Source: Taeniopygia guttata
Lineage: Eukaryota; Chordata; Aves; Passeriformes; Estrildidae
Assembly (NCBI RefSeq): GCF_048771995.1
Contig: NC_133063.1
Coordinates: 15,790,063-15,854,062 of the forward strand
Direction of reading: 5' to 3'
DNA length: 64,000 nt
In this document: piece by piece, positions 21,165 through 34,707 of the stretch
Numbering within the stretch: the stretch's first letter is position 1
Layout of the letters: each line of letters begins with the position of its first letter
The notes under the pieces: generated by a model
What the model was told of the DNA's origin: nothing
The model's database searches: none
Seen by the model: the letters and a program-made list of their open reading frames with translations, nothing else
Translations under genes and position numbers: made by a program

Positions 21165-21507
21165 AAGAGGTGATCATGCGTACAGCTGTGCTTGTGGGCT
21201 TCACAAGACGTAGCAGAAAACCACCTCACGTCCCCGAGGAAAAGAGAGGGGAATGTGGGATACAGAAAGAGAAGATATAAAGCTTCTGCGCAGCAGCACT
21301 CTGCTATCATCAGCAGCTACAGTGTTGTTATGAACAAAAAATAAAAATTTAAACTTTTGGGCAATGTTGTTAACAATGTCTGTATAAAAAGGGTTGTTGT
21401 TGATACAAGTAACAAGTTATAATTGGATAAGTAGTTAACAGGCTGTGGTGCAGGCTTGGATGTTGTGGCTACAAAGTAAGGTGATTAGTTGTATTAGAGA
21501 TCAATAC

Positions 21508-21988
21508 TGTTGTATACACCTGAAAGGGGACTGGAACCAGGGAGGAAATGCCAATCTTTGTGGAGGGGGGGCAGAGAAGCTTCTAGAAGTATAACATCAT
21601 AGAGCACAGCCACAGCTTGGATTAAGACTGGAGGAGAGACCAGCCAATAGGAAGCAAGAATCTCAAAATGATTGCACCAGCTTATGGGCCAATCAGCAAC
21701 AGAAAGAGAAACCGATCACAGCACGGATCCTGAGCGCCCCAGTAAGGGAAGAAGAGAGAGACTTTAAAAGGCCTGGGGTGTGTGACACCCAGGTCTTTGC
21801 TTGGAGCTGGTATCCTTAGAAATGCCCCTAGGTGTACAATTACTAAATTGTTGAAACAGTCTCCAGACTAGCTGGAGGCTTTGGCTTCCAGTTGTTCTGT
21901 CTGTAATAAACAGGCTTACTTGTTTGTAATTAACTGGCCTGCTTTTTTTTGTTACTTTGAAGTTTTCGTTGTAAGCCTGTCCATAACA
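21508..21988 (+). mobile_element. LTR-like element (LTR-B, unit 2)
   Basis: Same TG...CA bounded element as at 9328, same internal signals. Confidence 0.5.
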
Positions 21989-22528
21989 GGGTTGTCTTGG
22001 CAGTCTCCCCAGCACAGCATCCAGAGATGACTACCATGTGGAGGCCCAGAGAAGCTGACTTCCATTGCAGGGCGGATTGTGGTGATGGACTCCCCTTGCC
22101 CCTGGCTGCACTACAATCTGAGAAACCCTCATTAGGCCTAAGCCTTGACAAACTCCATTTATATTAAGCTCCTTTTGAATGTATCAGAAACATTATTTGT
22201 TCCCAGGAACTAACAGGTGTCTAATTAGCGCAATTTTTTTTTCTTTTTTTTTTAATGAACAGCCTTGGAAAATTATTTTTCTTTGCTGATTTATTTTTCT
22301 TTGCTGACTTTTTTTGACTAAGAACCCAAGTGGAATAATATTCTTGTTGACAAACCTTCAAACAAAGTTACAGAGAAAAGACCTGAATGATGGAACATTC
22401 CTATGACTAAATCCCACTCTGTTGCAACTGTAAAGTGTCCAAAGGGAGACCTTTTGAGCTCTTGATTCTCAGAATATAAGGGAGCAATGAATGAGTCTCT
22501 AACATTGATAATTGTATGGCAGTGGAGC

Positions 22529-23251
22529 CAACCAGGAACTGTTGGTAATAGCCAAGGACTGCTGGTATTAAAATGCTATGAGAAAGACCAAGATATGGCT
22601 GGAGAAGGGGGGCCAGGCGGAAATAGGGCAGCACTTTTCAGTGAGAAAGAGCCACAGCACAGTACAGCATAAGCACAAGAATAAGGCCAAGAAGAGAGCG
22701 TGGACTATAGAGTAGGATTAAGACCCTCAAAAAGCACCAAAGCCCTCTGCCCCATGTCCAGGAAGGCCTGAAAGAAAAGACTGTACATGGTAATTAATTG
22801 ACATAGAAAGTGGGAAACCTGTGTTTAGGGCAGAGAAACCTGTCGATAAAAAGGTAACCCCCAAGCCTGGAAAGTGCCCTCAGGACCCTGGACATCTCAT
22901 AGACCAGACCAGCACAGCTGGATTGATGCTGAACTCAGGATTATTGCCGGGATTGGCACTGCAGCCAGGATTGACATTCCATTAACTGGATCAACACTGG
23001 AACCAGGACGGGTATTCTTTTTTTGTCTCTCTTTTCTTCTTTGTCTTTTTCTTTCTCTCTTTCTTTAATTCATCTCTCCCTCTTTTTCTTCTCTTCCCTT
23101 TAACCCTACCCCTTTATCCACAACCCACTGCCTTGTGCTCATGTCAGGGGACTAACATATTGATTTCCAAGCCCAGTGGGTAGTTAGGTAATAAAGTTTT
23201 CTGATTGTGGACCCCCTGACTTTTGTTACTCATTTGGATCGCAAATCTTCA
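22529..23251 (+). mobile_element. Possible second LTR remnant (LTR-C, unit 2)
   Basis: Counterpart of 10350-11072, with the pyrimidine tract and AATAAA retained. Edges uncertain. Confidence 0.3.
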
Positions 23252-23846
23252 GCGCTTCCTTCCCCTTAAGCATGGGTCGTCACACTTCAGCGGCTACGAA
23301 GATGGCTTTCATCCCCCTTTCCTCTAACACTGTCACAGCCAGGGTGACCATTTTAGATGGACCCAGAAATTCTTGCTGGCAGCTGCAGCTGGTCAGGGAC
23401 CATGCAAGAGGCATCACTAAGATTCCTCCTTGTGTTCACTGGGGTCTGTATGGAGGAGCTACCCATCCTTAGACACTGCCTGGGCAAAATCTGACACAGA
23501 CCCGAGCATGCAGGACATGGAGAAGGCACTGCTCAATCAGCAGGGGGAATTGCTGCCACACCTTTCCTCTAGAGTAAAAGCACACTTGGACACTGTCTGC
23601 CATCCCTTTTGTGAGACAATCTATTCCCTCTGTGAGCTTCACTCAGTCTCTAAGGGATCACTGAGCCAGGATGATCACACTGGTGGATAATGCTCTAAGG
23701 AATGAAAGGAAATCTCTTGATCAGTCACACAAAGTCGTACTCATGGTGCACCTCAACTTCTTAGCTGCAAATGGAGACATCATAGGGAAGAGCTGAACAA
23801 GCCCAGAAAATTCTGGAAGTACACACTGAAAGTAGCTTTTTGACAT

Positions 23847-23974
23847 GAGTACTGTGGGAGCCAACTAGGAAAAGTGCCCTCCTAGACCTGGAGTTTGTCT
23901 GTAGAGATGTTCTTGTGGGTGAAGTGGTGATTGATGCTGTCTTGGGCACAGTAATCAAGAAGTGCTTGAGTAAA
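23847..23974 (+). mobile_element. CR1 endonuclease fragment (unit 2)
   Basis: Counterpart of 11668-11795. Confidence 0.6.
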
Positions 23975-24285
23975 AAAAATCTTAGGTGTTATGGAAAAAA
24001 CTGTCCGCAGAGCTACTCCCAAGGGTTGTAGGAGAGCAAGCTCAGGAACTAATTAAGAAGGGCCCCTGAGCATGTAGTTTGAAGGGCATTGATGTCCACA
24101 AATGCTAGTCCTTTTTATTATAAACACTTCTATAAGAGCACAAGTCTGATGAAAGAGGGCTGAGGGAAGTGGGGTGTGGAGGCTGGTGGGCCAAGAGGGA
24201 AAGAATCCACAGCACTCCCCTGGAGGGAAAACCTCTCAAGCCATACCCACTTAGGTTGAGGATAAAGGCTTCTCCCAGCATGCCT

Positions 24286-24523
24286 TGTTGTGACATGCAG
24301 ATTTAATGTATCCCATTGGCCCTTCCCCCTCACTCCACCCCTGTGCCCTCATCCCGTTGGCCCTAGTGTTCTGTCCCGCCCCTCAAGATCCCTGTGTAAA
24401 TCCCTGCTTTCCCAGCCTGAGTGGCTCTTTGCCCCTGGACCATCTCAAGGAAGAAGCTCAATAAAGGCTCACCTTGGAAGTCCCCACAAAGACCCCGTTT
24501 CTTCTTCTGCGTCGCCCGGATCA
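24286..24523 (+). mobile_element. LTR-like element spanning unit 2/3 junction (LTR-A)
   Basis: Counterpart of 12107-12344. Confidence 0.45.
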
Positions 24524-24624
24524 TAAAAGAGCTGAAATCACCCGGTGTGAGCAAAGACGGCGAGGTGTTTTGTGAGGCTTCTTCAGAAAGGTCATGGCAC
24601 GCAGAACACTGCCCGCTGCAATAG

Positions 24625-25762
24625 TGGGGGTGTTTAGCAGAGAGAAAAAGCGCCTCAGAGGGACCTTACAGTTCCCTACAGCTCCCTGAAGGGAGGTTGT
24701 AGCCGGGTGGGGATTGATTTCTTCTCCCAGGTGTGGCAGGGCATCTCATTCTGCTCAAGAGCTGATCTGTGGTTTGTTACCTGGACAGGTAATTCAAACA
24801 GGAATAACAGTCTTGCAGTGAATTCTTTTGCCACTGTGGGGCTAACAGTGGGCTGGCATCTCCCAGCTGCCAAGAAACATCTTACTGTTAAAGTGAGAGC
24901 TGGAAAGACAAGCTGGATTTCTCACTGACAGGCACCTCACTTTATAACTCTCAAAAGCCATACCAAACTTTCACAAAGCAGAAATTTTCTATACATTTCT
25001 CTGGAAATGTGTGGTGTTTCTCTTGTGGACAAGGACACTTGTTTTGCAATTACTGCTGAGGAGGTTAAGTGAAAGACATCCAAATAATTATCATCATCAT
25101 CACTGTGGTGTGTAAGATTTGACTCCTGTTTCTTTGACAAGCTTTCCTATAGATACCTTCATGTTGTACATTGTTTGTTATGGTTTAATCTACGTCTAGT
25201 ACCTTTTAGTTTTATACTGAGTAGTAAGTAACTCCGAGATCTTTCATCTATTATCTCTTGTTTATTTAATAAATAATTCATTTTATAAATAGATTTGATC
25301 TTTAGAACTTGCGGGCCAGAGTGATTTCTTAAACATGAACTGTTGACAAAATCTTTGGCTAACAATGGGCATGTCTGAACATCCCACTTGTCCAGTGACA
25401 CAAGGAAACAAGCAATAAGAACAAGGAAAATGACCTCACGTTGCATCAGATATAGATGTTTAGATTGGATTTTAGAAAAACTGCTTTCATCAAAAGTACT
25501 ATCAAGTGTGGAAAGTGGCTGCCTAGGGAAATAGCTGAGTCCCCACTCTTGAAGGGATTGAAAAGGCATGGAATATTTGAGGACTCAATTTCTTAAAGGA
25601 GTAGGCAGTGTTAGGTTCGCGGTCCCACTGTGGGATCTTCAGGGACTTTTTCAACCACTCTGATTCTGAGATTTGAGTGTAGCTCAACCCGTGAGGAGTC
25701 AAAGCTTAGACTCAATGATCCTCAAGGGCGCCTTCCAACAGGGATATCTATGAGATTGTGAG
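24625..25762 (+). mobile_element. CR1 LINE 3' end, interrupted (unit 3)
   Basis: CR1 halves at 24625-24731 and 25392-25762; insert 24732-25391 carries unit 1-type variants in its right part. Confidence 0.8.
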
Positions 25763-25932
25763 TGGAAGGCAGATGAAAATAAATCCAAAAGAGAAAACAA
25801 TGGGAGTTATTTGAAGAAGCTTCCCTCAAAAGCAGCCTTAAGCAGTGCACCAGGGCCTTTCTGAGTTCCTGAGGGAGGAGTTGGCTGAGGGGACAAAGGG
25901 TGGGGTTGGCTGGTCTGTGATGCGCTCTGGCA

Positions 25933-26022
25933 CCTGTGACATCACAGGGGACGTGTCACAGAGGGGGAAGCAATAAAAGGCCCCAGCAGGTTAACGCTGG
26001 CCCTCTATTGCTTGGGCAAGCG
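25933..26022 (+). promoter_or_regulatory. Gene A promoter and 5' UTR exon (unit 3)
   Basis: CRE-like inverted repeat 25933-25948, TATA-like box 25972-25979, donor after 26022, G-quadruplex motif 26049-26070. Confidence 0.6.
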
Positions 26023-26332
26023 GTGAGTACACACACGGCGGGGAGGCTGGGCTGGGGACAAGGGCTGGGGCAGAAACGCTGCAACCGGGGCTGGCTTCTC
26101 CCCCTGCAGGCAGGGACAGCCCCTCATGGGAGAGCCTTGGGCAGGCCACAGGGCTGCTGCTGCTGCTGCTGCAGCTCCAGGGGCACTGGGATAGCCCTTG
26201 CTGCCTGCCAGCTGTCTGGGGCCCTGTCCTTCCTGCGCCCAGAACCCTGAGCATCCTGTCCTCCCTGCAGCAAGCAGTAGTTCCCGCCCTCCCTTCCCCA
26301 CTCAAGGCCTTCTCTCCCTCCTCCTGCAGACC

Positions 26333-27889
26333 ATGGATCCAGTCGTGTTCCTGTTCGCGCTCTTGCAAGGTCTCATCCAGTACCCGCCTCCCGTGGGTGA
26401 TGGTTTGGATGAGGAAGCACATTGGCGCATGGAAGCGCGTGCAAAGTACTTGGAATGGGAGAGGCTTCGGCTGGAGCAGCAGGTGGAGCAGCTCTCCCAG
26501 AAGAAGATGCCACACTTGCAGCTCTTAGCTGTTGCTGTGCTCCTGGCCCTGGTCTTGGTGCTGTGGATTATTGGGTGGAAAAGCAGCCTGAGGAGAGAGG
26601 AGAATGAAGAAGAAAACCATGGTGCAAATGAAGAGGAAGTTGGCAATGTTGCTGGAAATGAAGATGACAATGATGGAAATGATGTTGTCAATGGGGCTGC
26701 ACTTGCAGAAAACAACAATGACAATGATGTTGCAAATGTAGTCCAAGAAGAAGACAATGTTGACGATCGTGTTGGACAAGATATAATGGAGCGCATAGAG
26801 GGGCCTGTAGAGGACCTGCAGAGAGTCTGTGAGTGGATAACTGACCTGATGGACGATTATACAATTTACTTTGGGCATGTCTTGTTTGACAGTTTCTACC
26901 CAGTCCTGCACCGACCCATCGGGGTGGGCAGTGCCTTTGAAGGTTGGAGTCCCTGGGAGCAGGATGTCGTGTACCGTGTGCTCATACCCATGACTCCTCC
27001 CCGAGGCCACAGCTTCCACCTGGAGCTGGACGGTGAGGGGCAGAGGCACGTGAGGAACTTCCGTGTCCGCGTGCAGCTGGAGTGCACCTGCACGAGGCAG
27101 CAGCAGGGTGAGAACATGCTGTGCTTCCTGCACAGCCCCGAGGAGGAGCTGAGGAGCAATCAGGATCCCAGCCTCCTAGACACCCTGTGCACCGACTCCT
27201 ACCTGGACGTGCAGAAAACTGCCCGCTGGTTCCAGCAACTGGTGAAAGCAATCATGCCACCTTTGCCTCAGTTACAAAACCGGAATTTAATCCCGCTGCC
27301 CTCCACACACTCCTGCCAATTCAAGGCGATCAGTGGCGGAGAAAGCTTCAGGATTGAGATCCTGTTCGGGGTGCGGAGAGGTGGCTCTGACATATTCGTG
27401 AGCAGCCAGCCTAGGGAAACACGCACCCCAAGCACTCTATGGCCTGAGACTTATGCTGTGGCAGAGGTGAAGTTCTTCATGCACATTGCCAGGAAGGCCC
27501 CCCCTGACAGTTTGCACCTGAGATGTCTGCAGCTTTTCTGCCGCCTTCTGCTGGGCACAGGCTTTTCCAACTACACCCTGAAGACCATCGTCATGCATCT
27601 CCTGAACGGTCTCCCCGTGTCACAATGGCGCAGGAAGTATTTCTTGCAGCGCATGCGAGATATCAGTGTGAACCTGCGCTGCTCTCTGGAGGAGAAATGC
27701 CTTAACCACTTTATCATAGGCAACAAGAGATTGCCTCAGGAGATTAGCTTGCCCCTGGACATTGCAGCAGCTGAGCCACCCAATCTCTTCCATCAGCTGG
27801 CACGGTGTCCAGCTGCCCACTCTCAGGCGATGAGCGAGTACCAGGATATTCGGCGTCAGCTCGCAAGTGTGCTGCTCATTGGCTCATGA
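26333..27889 (+). CDS. ITPRIPL1: ITPRIPL1-like membrane protein, gene A copy 3
   Basis: 518 aa, predicted protein identical to copies 2 and 4. Shares with copy 2 the silent state acccgccTcccgtg near 26380, where copies 1, 4 and 5 have G. Intact from start to stop; start at accATGg after the acceptor at 26329. Confidence 0.87.
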   Translation: MDPVVFLFALLQGLIQYPPPVGDGLDEEAHWRMEARAKYLEWERLRLEQQVEQLSQKKMPHLQLLAVAVLLALVLVLWIIGWKSSLRREENEEENHGANEEEVGNVAGNEDDNDGNDVVNGAALAENNNDNDVANVVQEEDNVDDRVGQDIMERIEGPVEDLQRVCEWITDLMDDYTIYFGHVLFDSFYPVLHRPIGVGSAFEGWSPWEQDVVYRVLIPMTPPRGHSFHLELDGEGQRHVRNFRVRVQLECTCTRQQQGENMLCFLHSPEEELRSNQDPSLLDTLCTDSYLDVQKTARWFQQLVKAIMPPLPQLQNRNLIPLPSTHSCQFKAISGGESFRIEILFGVRRGGSDIFVSSQPRETRTPSTLWPETYAVAEVKFFMHIARKAPPDSLHLRCLQLFCRLLLGTGFSNYTLKTIVMHLLNGLPVSQWRRKYFLQRMRDISVNLRCSLEEKCLNHFIIGNKRLPQEISLPLDIAAAEPPNLFHQLARCPAAHSQAMSEYQDIRRQLASVLLIGS

Positions 27890-28220
27890 AAGAGGTGATC
27901 ATGCGTACAGCTGTGCTTGTGGGCTTCACAGGCAGTAGCAGAAAACTACCTCACGTCCCCGAGGAAAAGAGAGGGGAAGGAACGTGGGATACAGAAAGAG
28001 AAGATATAAAGCTTCTGCGCAGCAGCACTCTGCCATCAGCAGCAGCAACAGTGTTGTTATGAACAAAAAAAGCAAATTTAAACTTTTGGGCAATGTTGTT
28101 AACAATGTCTGTATAAAAAGGGTTGTTGTTGATACAAGTAACAAGTTATAATTGGATATGTAGTTAACAGGCTGTGGTGCAGGCTTGGATGTTGCGGCTA
28201 CAAAGTAAGGTGATTAGTTG

Positions 28221-28664
28221 TATTACGCTGTGGCAGAGGCTGAGTTCTTCAAGTACATTGCCAGGCAGGCCCCCCCTGACAGCTCGCACCTCAAATGCCT
28301 TCAGTTCTTCTCCCATCTTGTTCTGGGCTTCAGCTTCTCCACCTACACCATGAAGACCATTGTCATGCACCTGCTCATTGCCATGCCCGTGTCATCGTGG
28401 AGCAGGGGACATCTCCGGGAGCGACTGACGGATATCAGGGACAGCCTGCATATATGTTTGTGACAAAAATGCCTCCAGCACTTCATTGTGGGTAACCGGA
28501 GGTTTCCTCAGGACATCAATTTACCCCCAGATGTAAGAATGGGTAGGACATACAATCTCTTCCATCACCTGGCGCAGCAGCCGGCTGCCCACACCCAGGC
28601 AATGCGGGATTACCGGGTGCTGCACAAGACGTTCAAAAGGATCGCTCTCGGAGAGGATGACTGA
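28221..28664 (+). pseudogene. ITPRIPL1-like C-terminal fragment B (unit 3)
   Basis: Same fragment with the shared TGA at 28461-28463. Confidence 0.85.
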
Positions 28665-29907
28665 AGGAAGGGCAGGAGCCATGGCCAAGTGCACAGAGCA
28701 GTGCTTGTGCTGCTCGCAGCTGGCAGCAGACAACCACCTCCTAGCACAAATTTGGTGCTAAGGAGAAGAGGATGCGTGCAAAGGCTCTGGAGAAGGTCCA
28801 ACAGCCTCTGCTGGCACCTCAGAAAGTGGACTGCCACGGGAGGGTTTATTCTACTTCTTTGTATCATTTCACTTTCCAAAAAAGGCACCCAGCTGTCATT
28901 GAGCCCTGCTCTACATGCTGAGCTAAAGTCTCCAAACCCCACCTGCAATATGCAGTTCTTCCCAGCCTTTGAGGAGAGCTAAAATTTCAAGCATGAAAAA
29001 AAGTGGGAATCTGGAACAGAAAAAGAAAACTAGAAATGGGGCAAAAAAGAATATGAGGAAAAACTGGCACTGGTGACCCGGGATGAGTCAATGGATGGAG
29101 CCTCTCCATGTCCCTGGAATAGACACCTTTATGTCAACATTAGACCACGTGTGTTGGAGCTGACATGAAATTTTATCTATAGCAGAATCAAGGTTTTTGT
29201 TTCATAGATAGATCTATTGTGTATGCCTGTTATATTCGATAAAGTTTATGAATTATCATATCTACTAGTAAAATACGATAAATCAAAACAATATAGTAAC
29301 ATAAATAATATCAAAATATGAAATATGGAGTTACATCAGGATAAAAAGTGATTTTAAAGAGTTGCATATGTAATTTCGTTTAAATAGTAACAGTAGAAGA
29401 CATATTTATTGTCAGTGTCTGTTGTGACACATATTGTTGCTCATAGTCCCTTTATGTCTGGAAGGTTTTTCATAAAATAGATATATTTATTACATATATA
29501 GCATACATATGATATATACTTGATGTATACATTAAATATGAATATAACTCTGTAATATATATTCTATATCATATGCCTATAATAGATTACATGCGTGATA
29601 TAAATTTTATACAGATGTAAAGCCATATCCAGTCTTGCTATCTGTTGCAACCCATATTCCCGCTCTAGAGTTAATGCATTTATAAGTAGCAAACTGGAAA
29701 ACGCTTTGCTCTGGTGTCAATAAAAGACAATTTGTGCAGAATCTGGAGTGTGCAAGACTTTATTGATGTCAGCCAGGCCTATAGTAGTGGTAAATGTCAC
29801 GGGCTGTGAATCTGGGCTCATGAGCATGACTCCTTGAACTCAACCAAACTCAGAGTGGTGAATTATCTCTAGCCGAAATTAAGCCAAGCCACCCCCAGCC
29901 CCTCTGA

Positions 29908-31452
29908 TCACAGAATCCCAGAATGCCTTGGCTTGGAAGGGTGCTTAGAAATTGTCTTGTCCCAGCCCTGCTGCCAAGGGCAGGGACACCTTCCGCTAGG
30001 CCAGGTTGCTCCAAGGCCCATCCAAGCTGGCCTGGAACACAGCCAGGGATGGGGCAGCCACAGCTCCTGTGGGCAGCGTGGGCCAGAGGCTCAGCAGCCT
30101 CAGAGAGCAGAAGTCCTTGCACAGCTCCAGCCTAAGGCTGCCCTCTGTCAGTGGGAAGCCACTGGCCCTGGCGCTGTCCCTCCAGGCCCTTGCCAACAGC
30201 CCCTGTGCCGGTCTCTCACGGCTCCCGTGCAGGGACCCAAAGGCCGCAGGAGGGTGCCCCTGGAGAAGCCCTTGGAGAGCGCAGGGGCCAGGAATGCCGC
30301 CATGAGGGCAGCAAGCAGGGCCTGGCCTGCCTGTCCCTGCGGGAGGGCACAGGGCGGGCGCTGAGGCCCTGCCAGCTGGAGCTGGGAGCTCTGCAGCGCG
30401 GCCGGCAGAGAGCCGTGGGCTCCCGCAGCTCTGCAGCCCTCACGGCTGAGGCAGCTGCCCGGGCACAGCCGGCCGGGGACACGCGGCCCGCCCGGGGCCA
30501 CCCGCAGGGGGACCCTGCTCTGGGGCCAGCCCAGGCCGCAGCAGGGAGCACCCCAAGGGGCAGTGCCCGGGCAGGGAACGGCTCTGCCCGGGGACAGGGC
30601 TCCGGGAGCAGGGCAGCAGGGCCGGAGGTGCCGGGCACAGAGAGCGAGGGACACAGTGGTGTAGTAACAGCCTGGCTGCCTTGGGGCCTACACAACAGGC
30701 TGACAGGGCACAGACAGGCAGAAACTCCCATCCTCTTTGCATCCTGGGGCCAGACTGTGCCTGGATGCATCCTGAGACCTACCCTGACTCAGGTGCAGCA
30801 CCTCATACTTGATCTTTTTAAACCACATGAGACTGCTATGGTTCCACTCCTCAAGCACATCACATCTCTTTAGTAGTCATTCCATTCTTCAGGTGTGTCA
30901 GCTGCTGCTTGGTGACATCAGCAAACCTGCTGAGGATACCTCTGTGTACAGGATTAATGAAGATATTAATAGACATTGCTCAGAGAACAGAACTTGGAGG
31001 TCCATCCTGACTCTTAGCTGTTGATCTCTGGAAGCACCATGCATGCAATTTCTTATCCATCCAACAGTCCAGGCACCAAATCCACCTCTCTCAAATTTAG
31101 GGAGAATGTTTTGGGGATCATGTCAAAGGCTTTACGGTAGTCCAGATAAACGACACCTGTAGCCTTCCCCTTGTCCCTTCATGTACTCGATCCATCATTG
31201 AAGGCCACTGCGTAGGTCGGGCAAGACTCACCCTCGGCTGTCCCAAATCACCTCCCTGTTCTCCATGTGCCTTAGCATAGCTTCAAGGAGGATGTGTTCC
31301 GTGATCTTCCGAGGCACTGACATGAGGCTGATGGGTTGGTCATTTCCAGAGTGTTCCTTTCTACCCTTTTTTAGAATGGGTGTAGTGGGTTCACCTTGGC
31401 TGAATGCCAGGTGGTCACTAAGCCACTCCATCACACTCCCTTTCCTAGTGTG
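29908..31452 (-). mobile_element. CR1 LINE fragment, minus strand (unit 3)
   Basis: Counterpart of 5549-7093. GC-rich segment at 30230-30659. Confidence 0.85.
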
Positions 31453-32227
31453 ACAGGGGAGAGAACATAAAATGGAAAACAAGTAGTCAGTTGAGATAAG
31501 GCTGTTAATTGAAGTGAAAAAATTGAGTTTGTGCATGCAGAAGTAAAGGAGAGAAAACATTTATTCTCTACTTCTCATAGACGAGCAATGTTCAGCCACT
31601 TCCCGGGAAGCAGCAATTTCTCTATTCTCTTGTCTTCTTGTTCCCTATGAGATACTGGGCCTATTGTACCACACACCTTAACGGAGCAGAGTGATACTTC
31701 ATAAAGAGAGATCTGTTCTGCTTAGAAACCCAGCCATGAGTGGCCTCTAGCTGGAGCCAGAGGTTTACGTATTCCACTCTGGCCCTGGAGAATCATAACA
31801 AGTGAATGGCTGCGGACGCACTTCCCCTCTCCAGAACATCAGTCTTCCCTTGTTAAAGCACCCTGAGCAGGGGAAGAGGGAAACAACCATTTCCAACTGT
31901 TTGGCTAGCCCAAATCATACGCACCGATGAATAAAGGATGGGAATTGCTCACAAAGTACTTGCTGACTTTCTCTACTCCCCTCTAGCAGCAGTTTCTTTA
32001 GTATGGTGACTTCTTCTTTTGTGAGGGTGATGCAAAAGGGAAGTAAACAAGCAGAGCCAGCAATCAGACTGCAAGTTAGGTCACTGCAAAGAAAAGGGGT
32101 TAATCTTTCACTCAGAGCAAGAAAGGGTTAGATAAAAACATGCCTGTGTGGAGTGTGGAATGCTGCAACAGGTCCCAAAGCAGTGGTGGCAAAGGCCTGA
32201 GCACAGGAAAGGGTCTGGTGATTAAGT

Positions 32228-32634
32228 CTGATGAGGAGCAGCTGAGGGAGCTGGAGGGGCTGAGAATGGAGAAGAGGAGGCTCAGGGGGGCTTTCTTGTT
32301 CTCTACAACTCCCTGACAGAAGTGTGGAGCCACACCCCAGGTGGGGGTCAGGCTCTGCTCCCAGGAAACAAGGGAGAGGACAAGAGGAAATGGCCTCAAC
32401 TTCTGTCAGGGGGGGGCTTAGATTGGGTATTAAGGACAAATTTCTCCTCTGAAAAGGTTGTTAAGAGTTGTCATGGCTGCCCGTGGAATTAATGATATTG
32501 TCATGTCTGGAGACTCTTATGGAATGTGTGGATGTGGCACCTGGGGACATGGTTTCAAAGTCGACTTGTCAATGTCAGGTTTGTGGGTGGACTCTCTACA
32601 ATCTTAGAGATCTTTTTCAACCTAAACAAGTCCA
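32228..32634 (+). mobile_element. CR1 LINE 3' end, plus strand (unit 3)
   Basis: Counterpart of 7869-8275. Confidence 0.85.
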
Positions 32635-32959
32635 TACTACTGCGATGGGAAGCCACTTTTAACCCAAGGAGTATTTGGTAATGTCATTTCATAAAGTCAT
32701 TAAAAGGAACTTCACTCTAGTGCTCGAACTTATGCAGCTGCTTTTCTCTTTACTCTCCTCATCTTCACTTCTACCTTCAGCCTCGGGACAGGAGAATTGG
32801 CTTTGGTGGGACCAGTGGTAGTGGGAAAGCCTCATGCCAGGGGGTTGTAGGTTGGTTTATTTCTGCCAAGGTTGGAGCTGCATCCAGAAAACGCTGTGAT
32901 CCCTCCAGTCCTTATTGACACTCTTTGACTGCTCTGAGGTGAGTTGCAGGCTGCAAGAG

Positions 32960-33343
32960 ATGTTGGTCAACCTGAGATGTCTGCAGCTTTTCTGCCGCCT
33001 TCTGCTGGGCACAGGCTTTTCCACCTACACCCTGAAGACCATCGTCATGCGCCTCCTGAACAGTCTCCCCGTGTCACAATGGTGCAGGAAGTATTTCTTG
33101 CGGCACCTGCGAGATATCAGTGTGAACCTGCGCTGCTCTCTGGAGGAGAAATGCCTTAACCACTTTATCATAGGCAACAAGAGATTGCCTCAGGAGATTA
33201 GCTTGCCCCTGGACATTGCAGCAGCTGAGCCACCCAATCTCTTCCATCAGCTGGCACGGTATCCAGCTGCCCACTCTCAGGCGATGAGCGAGTACCAGGA
33301 TGTTCGGCGTCAGCTCGCAAGTGTGCTGCTCAATGGCTGCTGA
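32960..33343 (+). pseudogene. ITPRIPL1-like C-terminal fragment C (unit 3)
   Basis: 127 open codons, same protein as the unit 2 fragment, with the divergent patch at 33051-33107. Confidence 0.8.
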
Positions 33344-33686
33344 AAGAGGTGATCATGCGTACAGCTGTGCTTGTGGGCTTCACAAGACGTAGCAGAAAAC
33401 CACCTCACGTCCCCGAGGAAAAGAGAGGGGAATGTGGGATACAGAAAGAGAAGATATAAAGCTTCTGCGCAGCAGCACTCTGCTATCATCAGCAGCTACA
33501 GTGTTGTTATGAACAAAAAATAAAAATTTAAACTTTTGGGCAATGTTGTTAACAATGTCTGTATAAAAAGGGTTGTTGTTGATACAAGTAACAAGTTATA
33601 ATTGGATAAGTAGTTAACAGGCTGTGGTGCAGGCTTGGATGTTGTGGCTACAAAGTAAGGTGATTAGTTGTATTAGAGATCAATAC

Positions 33687-34167
33687 TGTTGTATACACCT
33701 GAAAGGGGACTGGAACCAGGGAGGAAATGCCAATCTTTGTGGAGGGGGGGCAGAGAAGCTTCTAGAAGTATAACATCATAGAGCACAGCCACAGCTTGGA
33801 TTAAGACTGGAGGAGAGACCAGCCAATAGGAAGCAAGAATCTCAAAATGATTGCACCAGCTTATGGGCCAATCAGCAACAGAAAAAGAAACCGATCACAG
33901 CACGGATCCTGAGCGCCCCAGTAAGGGAAGAAGAGAGAGACTTTAAAAGGCCTGGGGTGTGTGACACCCAGGTCTTTGCTTGGAGCTGGTATCCTTAGAA
34001 ATGCCCCTAGGTGTACAATTACTAAATTGTTGAAACAGTCTCCAGACTAGCTGGAGGCTTTGGCTTCCAGTTGTTCTGTCTGTAATAAACAGGCTTACTT
34101 GTTTGTAATTAACTGGCCTGCTTTTTTTTGTTACTTTGAAGTTTTCGTTGTAAGCCTGTCCATAACA
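33687..34167 (+). mobile_element. LTR-like element (LTR-B, unit 3)
   Basis: Counterpart of 9328-9808. Confidence 0.5.
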
Positions 34168-34707
34168 GGGTTGTCTTGGCAGTCTCCCCAGCACAGCATC
34201 CAGAGATGACTACCATGTGGAGGCCCAGAGAAGCTGACTTCCATTGCAGGGCGGATTGTGGTGATGGACTCCCCTTGCCCCTGGCTGCACTACAATCTGA
34301 GAAACCCTCATTAGGCCTAAGCCTTGACAAACTCCATTTATATTAAGCTCCTTTTGAATGTATCAGAAACATTATTTGTTCCCAGGAACTAACAGGTGTC
34401 TAATTAGCGCAATTTTTTTTTCTTTTTTTTTTAATGAACAGCCTTGGAAAATTATTTTTCTTTGCTGATTTATTTTTCTTTGCTGACTTTTTTTGACTAA
34501 GAACCCAAGTGGAATAATATTCTTGTTGACAAACCTTCAAACAAAGTTACAGAGAAAAGACCTGAATGATGGAACATTCCTATGACTAAATCCCACTCTG
34601 TTGCAACTGTAAAGTGTCCAAAGGGAGACCTTTTGAGCTCTTGATTCTCAGAATATAAGGGAGCAATGAATGAGTCTCTAACATTGATAATTGTATGGCA
34701 GTGGAGC

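Larger units (their letters stand above)
12183..24361. repeat. Tandem 12.18-kb unit 2
   Basis: Length 12179 bp, same order of parts as unit 1. The 3-bp difference from unit 1 comes mainly from loss of one Glu codon in gene A, offset by small homopolymer changes. It groups with units 3 and 4 in gene A. In the insert upstream of A it shares variants with unit 4 (atctttGatct, gctttcAtatag) and not with unit 3. Confidence 0.97.
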